A DNA stretch of 21,242 nt, taken from the NCBI GenBank assembly GCA_946478775.1, contig CAMLDR010000065.1, positions 1 through 21,242 on the forward strand, read 5' to 3'. How positions within the stretch are numbered: the first letter of the stretch is position 1; every line of letters begins with the position of its first letter. Positions 7,968 to 14,758 of the stretch are shown in pieces. The notes beneath the pieces are model-generated. The model was not told the DNA's origin. It saw nothing but the letters and a program-made list of their open reading frames with translations, and did not search any database. The position numbers and the translations under genes are program-made. This DNA is from an uncultured Flavobacteriales bacterium. Lineage in GTDB: Bacteria > Bacteroidota > Bacteroidia > Flavobacteriales > Crocinitomicaceae.

Positions 7968-8168
7968 AAAAAATAACGGCTGTGAAGTTTTAACTTTGCA
8001 GCCGTTATTTTTTTGTCTTCATTTTCGTTCTCATTCTCACTCTTTCTTCAGCCGTTATTTTTCAGAATGAGAAACAAAATGAGAATGAGGATTCAATTGT
8101 CGTTCTGAAAAAGAATCCGTATATTCAAGTAGCAACTACATTTCACTACTATGTTTGAATTTCAGAAT
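7962..8168 (+). repeat. Repeat R1: terminator hairpin plus second inverted repeat
   Basis: Starting at GTACCA in the tRNA 3' end, this 207-bp unit recurs at 8987-9193 with a single substitution (8148 a versus 9173 g) and no indels. It contains a perfect terminator hairpin (7967-8014). A second imperfect inverted repeat follows, CATTTTCGTTCTCATTCT (8020-8037) against AGAATGAGAAACAAAATG (8064-8081), 16 of 18 positions complementary. The unit ends with the first 18 bases of the S23-like gene. Diverged copies are at 9881-10050 and 10705-10838. Confidence 0.92.
7967..8014 (+). terminator. Terminator of tRNA-Leu (R1 hairpin)
   Basis: AAAAAAATAACGGCTG (7967-7982) and CAGCCGTTATTTTTTT (7999-8014) are perfectly complementary over 16 bp with a 16-nt loop. 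The A-run on one side and T-run on the other make it usable in both directions. Copies in R2-R4 keep the pairing while the sequence changes. Confidence 0.9.
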
Positions 8169-8495
8169 TTAGAGGTCTATAAAAAAGCAAAAGCTTTTCA
8201 TTTAGAAGCAAAACAATTGATTCATTCAATTCAGTTAGACAAAACGGTAAAAAATCAATTGTTTAGAGCCTCCTTTAGCATTGCTCTCAACATTGCCGAA
8301 GGTTCCGGACGATTTTCAAAACCCGACAGACGCAATTTCTTTATTATCTCACGAGGATCCGTTTTCGAGTGTGTGGCAATAATTGATATTTTGCAAGATC
8401 AAAACTTAATTGAAAAGTCAAAGTTTGAATTAATGTTACAGAAAGCCGATGAACTATCGAGAATATTATTTACGATGATTAAAAATCTCAGTTAA
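8151..8495 (+). CDS. S23-type four-helix-bundle protein
   Basis: The 114-aa product belongs to the four-helix-bundle family known from 23S rRNA intervening sequences (PF05635/TIGR02436). The evidence is MFEFQNLEVYKKAKAFHLEA, RASFSIALNIAEGSGR with its near-invariant NIAEG (about 46-50), and RNFFIISRGSVFEC. Family members are small helical proteins, often found beside hairpin-forming DNA; Avd of diversity-generating retroelements has a related fold. The biochemical role is unknown. The start codon lies within repeat R1, and the gene is 10 bp upstream of 8506-8910, probably co-transcribed. Its first 36 codons have a diverged, truncated counterpart at 9176-9286. Confidence 0.88.
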   Translation: MFEFQNLEVYKKAKAFHLEAKQLIHSIQLDKTVKNQLFRASFSIALNIAEGSGRFSKPDRRNFFIISRGSVFECVAIIDILQDQNLIEKSKFELMLQKADELSRILFTMIKNLS

Positions 8496-8505
8496 GTATT
8501 TAAAA

Positions 8506-8910
8506 ATGGAAACTTCAAATATAATAGCATTAGTACTTGGCGGAACAGGTTTTATTGTTTCGGTTATTGGATTTATCATAACTCCTTTAATTAACCTCAA
8601 ATCGAAACGGTTAGAAAAAAGATTGGATTATCGATTTGAATTATTTCAAAAAATATTAGAATTATGGGAGTGTACCCACAATAAATCTGATGTTATACTT
8701 GCAATGGGAGAAGTGAATAAATTGATTCAGTTATACGGAAAAAATTCTGAGATTGCTGCATTCAATATGGTTGTGAGTAGCTATAATAAATATGCTATGG
8801 AAAATAATGAAAGTAATAAACAAGAACTAAAACGGAAATTCGAGAATTTCTTTTCAATCTCGTTTAATGCATACAGAAAGGAAATTAGACTTGGAAAATT
8901 ACGTTCTTGA
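8506..8910 (+). CDS. Unknown membrane-anchored helical protein (134 aa)
   Basis: I do not recognise a family. The protein opens with one hydrophobic segment, IIALVLGGTGFIVSVIGFII (about 6-25), followed by a basic stretch (LKSKRLEKRLDYR). The N-terminus is thus probably inserted in the inner membrane, with a cytoplasmic, mostly helical domain of about 100 residues. The AT-rich codon use matches the neighbouring cassette genes rather than the flanking chromosome. It follows the S23-like gene by 10 bp and precedes repeat R2 by about 50 bp. Small single-pass proteins of this shape are common in accessory and defence loci, but nothing here proves such a role. Confidence 0.7.
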   Translation: METSNIIALVLGGTGFIVSVIGFIITPLINLKSKRLEKRLDYRFELFQKILELWECTHNKSDVILAMGEVNKLIQLYGKNSEIAAFNMVVSSYNKYAMENNESNKQELKRKFENFFSISFNAYRKEIRLGKLRS

Positions 8911-8957
8911 AAATTACATTGAGTTTATTTTCCCGATAAGCACCTTTTCAAGTCCCC

Positions 8958-9193
8958 CCAAAAGTTCGATTTCTTTCCGGTTCCATGTACCAAAAAAATA
9001 ACGGCTGTGAAGTTTTAACTTTGCAGCCGTTATTTTTTTGTCTTCATTTTCGTTCTCATTCTCACTCTTTCTTCAGCCGTTATTTTTCAGAATGAGAAAC
9101 AAAATGAGAATGAGGATTCAATTGTCGTTCTGAAAAAGAATCCGTATATTCAAGTAGCAACTACATTTCACTGCTATGTTTGAATTTCAGAAT
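8958..9193 (+). repeat. Repeat R2
   Basis: From 8987 onward it is an almost perfect copy of R1. To its left (8958-8986) it carries AAAAGTTCGATTTCTTTCC and TTCCATGTACCA. GTTCGATT and GTACCA also occur in the T-loop and 3' end of tRNA-Leu, so the left edge looks like a tRNA 3'-end remnant or attachment-like site. The same left edge is seen in R3 and R4. Confidence 0.88.
8992..9039 (+). terminator. Terminator hairpin of R2
   Basis: Identical to the R1 hairpin: a 16-bp perfect stem AAAAAAATAACGGCTG / CAGCCGTTATTTTTTT. It would end transcription of the cassette 8151-8910. Confidence 0.85.
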
Positions 9194-9286
9194 CTGGAAG
9201 TATACAAAAAAGCCATGTCCTTTCATGTAGAATCAAAACACTTGATGTCTTCTGTAAAATTAGATAGAACAATTCGAGATCAATAA
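9176..9286 (+). pseudogene. Truncated second S23-type gene
   Basis: The ATG at 9176 opens 36 codons, MFEFQNLEVYKKAMSFHVES...IRDQ and then TAA. This matches the first 36 residues of the intact protein at 8151 (MFEFQNLEVYKKAKAFHLEA...KNQ), after which similarity ends abruptly. The rest of the family domain, including NIAEG, is absent. The next 90 bp (to 9380) show no gene. I read this as a remnant left by a deletion or cassette replacement. Confidence 0.75.
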
Positions 9287-9380
9287 CTTTCCCAAACCGG
9301 GTTTTTACTTTCCGAAATTCCCCGTTCTAATGATTGCGATAATCTACTTTTAGCGCAGTATTAATTATAAACTATTTACG

Positions 9381-9851
9381 ATGGGACTTTTTGATAAATT
9401 ATTCAATTCCAATCCTTCAACTTCAACGGTTTCTTATTCTCCTAAAAACGAACAGGAAGCTTGGGTAGCTATTATGTACTCTTGTATGGCAACTGATGGA
9501 GAGGTTTCAGAAATTGAAATTGACAAACTAGTAAACTTTCTCGTTTTCAAAACTATGTTCAAAGAACACAACGTTATTGAAGATCTTTACAAACCTGCCA
9601 TGCGCGCGCAAAAACAAATCGGAAGTAAAGAAGTAATAGACAGCAGCGTTTCTTCAATCAAAGACGAAAGCAAGCCAACACTATTTGCTTTGGTAATGGA
9701 AATTCTTTTAGCTGATGGTGTTCTGGGTTCGGATGAACAAGAAATTGCTGAGTACCTTACAAATGCTCTCAACTTAAATCCGGAAATGGCTCAAAAGATC
9801 GTTGAAGTAACGCTGATAAAGAATCAGGGAAATATTGTTTTAACGTATTAA
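9381..9851 (+). CDS. TerB-like protein (tellurite resistance TerB family)
   Basis: The 156-aa product is all helical and shows the duplicated acidic pattern of TerB/DjlA-N domains: WVAIMYSCMATDGEVSEIEID (about 28-48) and LFALVMEILLADGVLGSDEQE (about 94-114), each with hydrophobic residues leading to a DG turn and acidic residues. Family members probably bind metal ions through these acidic clusters and occur in stress-response and tellurite-resistance systems. No other ter gene is present, so tellurite resistance itself is not implied. The protein is cytoplasmic with no signal peptide. It is the sole intact gene between R2 and R3. Confidence 0.75.
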   Translation: MGLFDKLFNSNPSTSTVSYSPKNEQEAWVAIMYSCMATDGEVSEIEIDKLVNFLVFKTMFKEHNVIEDLYKPAMRAQKQIGSKEVIDSSVSSIKDESKPTLFALVMEILLADGVLGSDEQEIAEYLTNALNLNPEMAQKIVEVTLIKNQGNIVLTY

Positions 9852-9880
9852 TCATTCTTTTAAACAACGATTGATATCAT

Positions 9881-10050
9881 CCAAAAAGTTCGATTTCTTT
9901 CCACTTCCATTTACCAAAAAATAAGGGCTGTGGAAATTTTACTTCGCAGCCCTTATTTTTGTCTTCATTTTCGTTCTCATTCTCACCCTTTCTTCATCCG
10001 TTATTTTTCAGAATGAGAAACAAAATGAGAATGAGAATTCAAATCGTTCC
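9881..10050 (+). repeat. Repeat R3 (diverged copy)
   Basis: The left edge AAAAAGTTCGATTTCTTTCC with TTCCATTTACCA aligns with R2. The hairpin, the CATTTTCGTTCTCATTCT segment and its partner AGAATGAGAAACAAAATG are all present. Similarity fades after 10050. It is more diverged than R1 and R2 are from each other. Confidence 0.85.
9917..9960 (+). terminator. Terminator hairpin of R3
   Basis: AAAAATAAGGGCTG (9917-9930) and CAGCCCTTATTTTT (9947-9960) form a perfect 14-bp stem. Relative to R1, one base pair has changed on both sides (C-G to G-C), so pairing is maintained. It would terminate the TerB-like gene. Confidence 0.85.
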
Positions 10051-10114
10051 TTTCTTCGGAATATTTTTTATCTTCAAGGAAGATGATAAAAAAACCCAGA
10101 TAAATCCCGAATAA

Positions 10115-10654
10115 ATGAAGCCCACCTTTACTATGTTACGCCCTGATGAGGCCAGATTTTTAAAGCAAATATTAATTAACTCAGAGAACTTAAATGAGCT
10201 GTTTGCTTTAGGATATATCATGTACGAGAGAAAAATGACTCCCAATTATAGAATGAAATTGAAATCAGAGGGTGCGATAAATCTTGAATACCCTGAGGAA
10301 TCGGACTTTCCTACTGATGAACTGGACGATTTAATCCTCAATGTAATCAAACAAACATATTCAAAAACTGTAGTAAAAACTTCTTGGATAATCAGTACAT
10401 TGGATGAAGAGCATATTCAATTTCTTAAAGAGAAACCGAATGACAAAGCTCTGTTACAGATTCATCCAATTATTCGTGCGAATATGGACTTTCCAAAAAT
10501 TGGACTACAAAATATTCAACGATATAAAAAGGAGATTCCCATTTACACATACAATCGACAATCGTCTATCAGTAATATAGCCTTTACTGCAACTTTTGAG
10601 ATTAGTAAATTGAATGGTGTTTTTCAATCTTTAGACAAACTACACTTCATTTAG
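10115..10654 (+). CDS. Unknown 179-aa cytoplasmic protein
   Basis: I do not recognise this protein. It has no signal peptide or membrane segment. The N-terminal half is predicted to be helical and charged (MLRPDEARFLKQILINSENL), and the C-terminal part is mixed alpha/beta. Codon use is AT-rich like the other cassette genes. It is the only gene between R3 and R4. An alternative start at Met7 (10133) is possible; I chose 10115 as the first in-frame ATG. Upstream, at 10063-10096, TTTTTTATC and GATAAAAAA lie in a bulged inverted repeat that could affect expression. Coding is supported by the long open frame and its position in a cassette, but by no known domain. Confidence 0.6.
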   Translation: MKPTFTMLRPDEARFLKQILINSENLNELFALGYIMYERKMTPNYRMKLKSEGAINLEYPEESDFPTDELDDLILNVIKQTYSKTVVKTSWIISTLDEEHIQFLKEKPNDKALLQIHPIIRANMDFPKIGLQNIQRYKKEIPIYTYNRQSSISNIAFTATFEISKLNGVFQSLDKLHFI

Positions 10655-10704
10655 CACTTAAAAATAGAATTCAAATCAGCAGTCAAACACCTTGGCGTTT
10701 GTTG

Positions 10705-10838
10705 AAAAAAGTTCGATTTATTTCCGCTTCCATTTACAAAAAAATAAGTGCTGTGGAAGTTTTACTTCGCAGCACTTATTTTTTGGTCTTCATTTTCGTT
10801 CTCATTCGCGCTCTTCATTGAGCCGTTATTTTTCAGAA
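10705..10838 (+). repeat. Repeat R4 (most degraded copy)
   Basis: The left edge AAAAAAGTTCGATTTATTTCC... with TTCCATTTACA matches R2 and R3. The terminator hairpin and CATTTTCGTTCTCATTC follow. After TTTTTCAGAA the second arm of the downstream inverted repeat is lost. From 10838 to the next gene at 10930 I see no gene or clear signal. Confidence 0.8.
10739..10784 (+). terminator. Terminator hairpin of R4
   Basis: AAAAAATAAGTGCTG (10739-10753) and CAGCACTTATTTTTT (10770-10784) form a perfect 15-bp stem. Compared with R1, two stem positions have changed together with their partners. It would terminate the 10115-10654 gene. Confidence 0.85.
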
Positions 10839-10929
10839 GAAGCAAATCCGGCTACAATAAACTTAGATTTGACTACACCGAGAACATTTAGTTCCCAGAC
10901 CTTTACATCATTAAACTTTAAATACAGAA

Positions 10930-11913
10930 ATGATGAAAATAGTTGTAACGGGTTCATTGGGTAATATTAGCAAACCACTTATTATTCAACTGATTAAACA
11001 AGGACATACTGTCACAGTAATAAGTAGTTCCTTAGACAGAAAAAGTGAAATAGAAGCACTTGGTGCAAAATCGGCTATCGGAAAAATTGAAGATCCGGAG
11101 TTTGTGAAACAAACATTCTCAGGGCAGGAAGCAGCTTATTGTATGTTACCCCCTTTTAAATTTTTTGATGATCCAACACTCGATTATAAAAAAGAAGCGT
11201 CAATCATTGCGAAGAACTATTTTCAGGCAATAACAGATGCCGGAATTAAAAAAGTCATTCACCTAAGTAGTGTGGGCGCCGAAAAAGAAACAAATACTGG
11301 CATTCTTATCTTCCACCATATAGTAGAAAAAGAACTTAAAAAACTTCCTTCCGATATTGCTCTAACACATATTCGCCCGGTATCTTTTGACTACAACCTT
11401 TATGCATTTACTGAAATGATAAAGGGCGAAGGATTTTTAGCAGGTTTTGTAGGCAAATTATTTACGCTTCGCTATTACGGTCTTAAAGGATTGCTAAAAG
11501 GTTATTCGGGTATCATATTATCAAACTATGGCGCAAATGACGTCATTCCATGGGTTTCACCAATAGATATCGCCGCTGCAATTGCTGAAGAATTTGAAGG
11601 AACCGAATCTGGCCGCAAAGTCAAATACGTTGCATGCGAAGAACTTACCTGTCAGGAAGTGGCATCCATCATAGGCAAAGCAGTTGGTAAACCCTTCTTG
11701 AAATGGGTGCTTATCAGTGACAAACAAATGACAAAGGCTCTAAAACAATACGGCGCACCGGAATCATTAGCGAATGAAGTAACTGAAATGAATAAAACCA
11801 TGCATGATGGAAGCTTGTTTGAAGATTATTATAAAAACAAACCTAAAACCAGGGGTAAAGTAAAAATGACTGGCTTTGCTGAAGAATTTGCGCTAAATTT
11901 CAAAAAGAATTAA
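10930..11913 (+). CDS. NmrA-like NAD(P)-binding oxidoreductase
   Basis: The 327-aa product is an atypical short-chain dehydrogenase of the NmrA/SDR_a type. The N-terminal Rossmann signature reads VVTGSLGNISKPLI (5-18), VIHLSSVGAE follows mid-protein, and PWVSPIDIAAAIAE is characteristic of the NmrA/azoreductase group. Such proteins bind NAD(P)(H), with either catalytic (quinone or azo reductase) or redox-sensing roles; the classical SDR catalytic YxxxK is not evident. It is cytoplasmic. Two ATGs are adjacent (10930 and 10933), and either could be used. The AraC-type regulator gene begins 13 bp after its stop, so the two probably form an operon and the regulator may control this gene. Confidence 0.85.
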   Translation: MMKIVVTGSLGNISKPLIIQLIKQGHTVTVISSSLDRKSEIEALGAKSAIGKIEDPEFVKQTFSGQEAAYCMLPPFKFFDDPTLDYKKEASIIAKNYFQAITDAGIKKVIHLSSVGAEKETNTGILIFHHIVEKELKKLPSDIALTHIRPVSFDYNLYAFTEMIKGEGFLAGFVGKLFTLRYYGLKGLLKGYSGIILSNYGANDVIPWVSPIDIAAAIAEEFEGTESGRKVKYVACEELTCQEVASIIGKAVGKPFLKWVLISDKQMTKALKQYGAPESLANEVTEMNKTMHDGSLFEDYYKNKPKTRGKVKMTGFAEEFALNFKKN

Positions 11914-11926
11914 CAAGATAAGTGAT

Positions 11927-12838
11927 ATGGAACCATATAGAATAAAAACGATTAAGGAGTATCATCAAATTCTTGGGGTTTCAAAACCGGAGCATCCGCT
12001 GGTGAGCGTTCTGAATCTTGAAGAAATAACGCCGTATAAATCAGAGAAAAAGGTGCGGGTTGTTTTTGACTTTTATGTCATTTCCTTGAAAAAAATAGTG
12101 GATGGAAGAGTGATTTACAGTTACGGACAACAGCAATACGACTTTGATGAAGGTATGCTGTTTTATATCGCTCCCGGCCAGGTATTCTCTTTTGAGGCAG
12201 ATGATGACTTTAAAAGCAGCGGGATGTTATTACTCATTCATCCGGATTTTCTGTGGGGTACAGCATTAGCAAAAACTATCAAACGTTACGAGTTTTTCAA
12301 CTATTCAGTCAATGAAGCCCTTTTCATCTCGGAAAAAGAAGAAACTGTTTTAATGAGCATCATCAAGAATATTGAGCAAGAATATCATTCACGCATTGAT
12401 AAATTCAGTGAAAGTATTATTGTTTCTCAATTAGAATCTTTTTTTAATTATTCAGACCGCTTTTATCAAAGACAGTTTCTTACCAGAAAAATCAGCAATC
12501 ATTTAATTCTTGACCAACTGGAAAAATTACTCGACGATCATTTTAACAGCGAAGATTTAGCAGTAAAAGGCTTGCCAACCGTTCAAAATTTAGCAGAGCA
12601 ATTAAATACATCTCCTAACTATTTGAGCAATCTGTTAAAATCACTGACCGGTCAGAGCACCCAGCAGCACATACATGATAAACTCATCGAAAAGGCAAAG
12701 GAAAAATTATCGACGACACAATTAACAGTCAGCGAAATCGCTTTCGGATTGGGTTTTGAGCATTCACAATCCTTCAGCAAGCTGTTTAAAAGCAAAGTAA
12801 GCAAAAGTCCATTAGAGTTTCGGACAGGGTTTAATTGA
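11927..12838 (+). CDS. AraC-family transcriptional regulator
   Basis: The 303-aa product has an N-terminal cupin-like sensing domain (about 20-180; e.g. YDFDEGMLFYIAPGQVFSFEA, which matches the AraC arm/cupin pattern). A C-terminal double helix-turn-helix (about 205-302) includes LAEQLNTSPNYLSNLLKSLT for the first HTH and VSEIAFGLGFEHSQSFSKLF, followed by KSPLEFR, for the second. It acts as a DNA-binding regulator in the cytoplasm. Pairing with the upstream NmrA-like gene, 13 bp apart on the same strand, is a common arrangement and suggests local control. The effector is not evident. Confidence 0.9.
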   Translation: MEPYRIKTIKEYHQILGVSKPEHPLVSVLNLEEITPYKSEKKVRVVFDFYVISLKKIVDGRVIYSYGQQQYDFDEGMLFYIAPGQVFSFEADDDFKSSGMLLLIHPDFLWGTALAKTIKRYEFFNYSVNEALFISEKEETVLMSIIKNIEQEYHSRIDKFSESIIVSQLESFFNYSDRFYQRQFLTRKISNHLILDQLEKLLDDHFNSEDLAVKGLPTVQNLAEQLNTSPNYLSNLLKSLTGQSTQQHIHDKLIEKAKEKLSTTQLTVSEIAFGLGFEHSQSFSKLFKSKVSKSPLEFRTGFN

Positions 12839-12879
12839 AGGCCCATGGAAAAGCATTCCCCTTCTTTGCAAACTAAACG

Positions 12880-12903
12880 CATCGAATTAACCATCGAATT
12901 AAC
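12880..12903. repeat. Perfect 12-bp tandem duplication
   Basis: CATCGAATTAAC occurs twice in direct succession (12880-12891, 12892-12903) just before a hairpin. It is probably a replication-slippage duplication; no function is suggested. Confidence 0.7.
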
Positions 12904-12907
12904 CCAA

Positions 12908-12939
12908 AAAGGGCATTCATTGCGTCATGAACACCCTTT
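12908..12939 (+). terminator. Hairpin after the NmrA-AraC pair
   Basis: AAAGGG-ca-TTCAT and ATGAA-ca-CCCTTT form a stem of 6+5 bp interrupted by a 2x2 internal loop, with a 6-nt apical loop. No T-run of note follows, so it is at best a weak terminator. Confidence 0.5.
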
Positions 12940-13128
12940 CGGTCTTACGCTATTATGGGTGGAGATTTATCAACTACCAGTTTCCTTGTTTACTCATGTA
13001 CTACTATTCACTTGAAGGACTATGCAGTTACTCCGGCGCAGGATTTTCAATAAGGTCCGTTATCTCTGCAAATTTCAATTATTCGATCCGATCCTGAAAT
13101 AGTGCAATTGAAGTATTCTTCAAACCAA

Positions 13129-13160
13129 AAGGCGCAATCCTTTTTACGGGAAAGCGCCTT
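13129..13160 (-). terminator. Terminator of the Asp-box T9SS gene
   Basis: AAGGCGC (13129-13135) and GCGCCTT (13154-13160) form a GC-rich stem 16 bp beyond the stop codon of the minus-strand gene. It is followed on that strand by TTTTGG. Confidence 0.65.
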
Positions 13161-13175
13161 CTGTTTGTACCACAA

Positions 13176-14477
13176 TTACTGCTTAACTAACAGCTTCTTT
13201 AAAATCCCGCCGTTGCATTGAACCACAGCCAGGTAAACGCCTTTCGTCAGGTTGCTCAGGTTGATCTCTGTATCGATAGTTTCCAGCACTACTGATCCGT
13301 TGAGATCCAGGATGCGAACAGACTCTATCTTTTGTCCGGAATTTATTTCTACATGAACCAAATCCATAACAGGGTTCGGGTAAATCGTTAACTGGTCTGC
13401 GGCCTCGTTTTGAGCAAGCCCATTGGTTTGGCCATCCAACAGGTATAAACCGGCTACGGAAATATCTGTAGTAATAAATGTCTGCGGGTCAATTGCTTTC
13501 ACATCGTACCACACTTTGTTGCCATTGACCAATAATTTTCCATATGGAGTTGGTGATGCGGGAAGACCGTTCCCTATTTTTGCAGCCGTTAATCCGCCGT
13601 CTGTGCTGAGGTAAACATCGTCTGCATTTCCACCTGGCTTTACAAAGAAAATTCTTCCATCTGCGGTCCCGATTATTTGTGAACTAACGAATGGAAAAGT
13701 GTTTCCGTTATCTACATAAGTAGTTTCAACTAAATTCCAATTCAACCCGTTATCGGTACTTTTATACAAACGTGAAAATCCATCCGATAATACCGCAAAT
13801 AGTCCGGAAGCATTCTCGAAAAAGTTTGTAACCACGTCATTATTTGCAACAATCTGTGGTGTAATGGTAGTTGGCTGGATATTCGAAAAATCTCCGTTAT
13901 CCACATACATAATAAAGTTCGGCATGGACTGTTTTCCACCCAGGAACACACGCGTACCTTTTGTATAGGTTGAATACAGTGTGATTGCACTTGCAGCAAC
14001 CTGAACCGGTGTTCCTCCTGAAGCAGGTACTGTATAGATTTTGTTCATACTTTGAGGCTGAAAGAAAAGCGTTCCCACATTCACTTCTCCATAAATACCA
14101 ATGGCATTGGGCAAAAGAGAGGTCCAATTATTTATTCCCTGAAACACGTGCGTTCCCAGGTTCGGTTGATTCTGAAAACCTACTATCAGATTGTTTGCTT
14201 TCAGTGCCCACAATCCAGACAGATTATTCGTAAGCGGTTCCAAACTGGTAAAATCCCTGTTGAAACTATTTCCACCGTTTGTTGAAACATAGAATCTCCT
14301 GCTGGATTCCGCAGCTTCCGTTTTACCGGAATAAATAACGGTATCCCCTTTGTTGAAATAATGGACGGAAGTTGTCCAGATTGAATCGAGATTAGTATGA
14401 ATGCGCGACCACTGCTGAGCTTCCGTAAGCAAGGTGATCGTTAAGGCACCTAATAATAAGAAGTATTGTTTTTTCAT
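13176..14477 (-). CDS. Secreted Asp-box repeat protein with T9SS type A sorting domain
   Basis: The product is 433 aa from the ATG at 14477, chosen because it directly precedes a signal peptide (MKKQYFLLLGALTITLLTEAQ). An in-frame extension to 14594 has no signal-peptide logic. Asp-box/BNR motifs recur: FYVSTNGGNSF (about 62-72), YKSTDNGLNW, and YLSTDGG further on. This implies a beta-propeller-like fold as in sialidases, sortilins and YCF48-like proteins. The C-terminus (about 363-433), with IYPNPVMDLVHVEI and a final KGVYLAVVQCNGGILKKLLVKQ, is a T9SS type A sorting signal. The protein is thus secreted or surface-bound. No catalytic residues can be assigned, so enzymatic activity is not implied. 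Confidence 0.87.
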   Translation of the reverse strand: MKKQYFLLLGALTITLLTEAQQWSRIHTNLDSIWTTSVHYFNKGDTVIYSGKTEAAESSRRFYVSTNGGNSFNRDFTSLEPLTNNLSGLWALKANNLIVGFQNQPNLGTHVFQGINNWTSLLPNAIGIYGEVNVGTLFFQPQSMNKIYTVPASGGTPVQVAASAITLYSTYTKGTRVFLGGKQSMPNFIMYVDNGDFSNIQPTTITPQIVANNDVVTNFFENASGLFAVLSDGFSRLYKSTDNGLNWNLVETTYVDNGNTFPFVSSQIIGTADGRIFFVKPGGNADDVYLSTDGGLTAAKIGNGLPASPTPYGKLLVNGNKVWYDVKAIDPQTFITTDISVAGLYLLDGQTNGLAQNEAADQLTIYPNPVMDLVHVEINSGQKIESVRILDLNGSVVLETIDTEINLSNLTKGVYLAVVQCNGGILKKLLVKQ

Positions 14478-14689
14478 TTGTGTGTATTTATTCTGTTTTC
14501 CTACTCGTTTGGCTTTTCGGTTTCCGCCCCGGTTTAGATCCGGATTTCCACAGAGCAAATCTCTTCCATTCAAATGCGAAATGAAATAACTCAAATGCTG
14601 TATAATTTCTAATCTGTTCGAAATCCGTAGATTATACCTGGTTAAAACTCGCTCAAAAGTGGTTTTTAATTGATTTACCCTTAGAAAAA

Positions 14690-14758
14690 TTCATTTTGAA
14701 AATGAAATTCGGCGAAAATGTTGTAATTTTTCAAATTGAAAATTCATATCAATATGAA
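14690..14758. promoter_or_regulatory. Three consecutive palindromes before the kinase gene
   Basis: TTCATTTT-G-AAAATGAA (14690-14706), TTTTCAA-A-TTGAAAA (14728-14742) and TTCATAT-CA-ATATGAA (14743-14758) are each perfect palindromes, and the last covers the kinase ATG. The core CATTTTGAAAAT of the first reappears twice downstream of the response-regulator gene. Candidate operators for autoregulation by inference; AT-richness makes chance palindromes more likely. Confidence 0.5.

Larger units (their letters stand above)
12839..13175. other. 337-bp intergenic region between convergent genes
   Basis: It lies between the ends of the AraC gene (plus) and the Asp-box T9SS gene (minus). It contains a tandem 12-bp duplication, a plus-direction hairpin and a minus-direction terminator, each listed separately. 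No open frame with coding character is seen. Confidence 0.6.

Noticed and set aside
7962..10838. Reading the R1-R4 array as a classical integron with attC sites
   Set aside because: The repeats have inverted arms and separate same-strand cassettes, but I found no RYYYAAC/GTTRRRY core pairs at the ends and no integrase gene, so a standard integron is not supported.
10692..10964. 90-codon open frame over repeat R4
   Set aside because: It lies across the terminator hairpin and overlaps the start of the NmrA-like gene; no domain and no supporting context.
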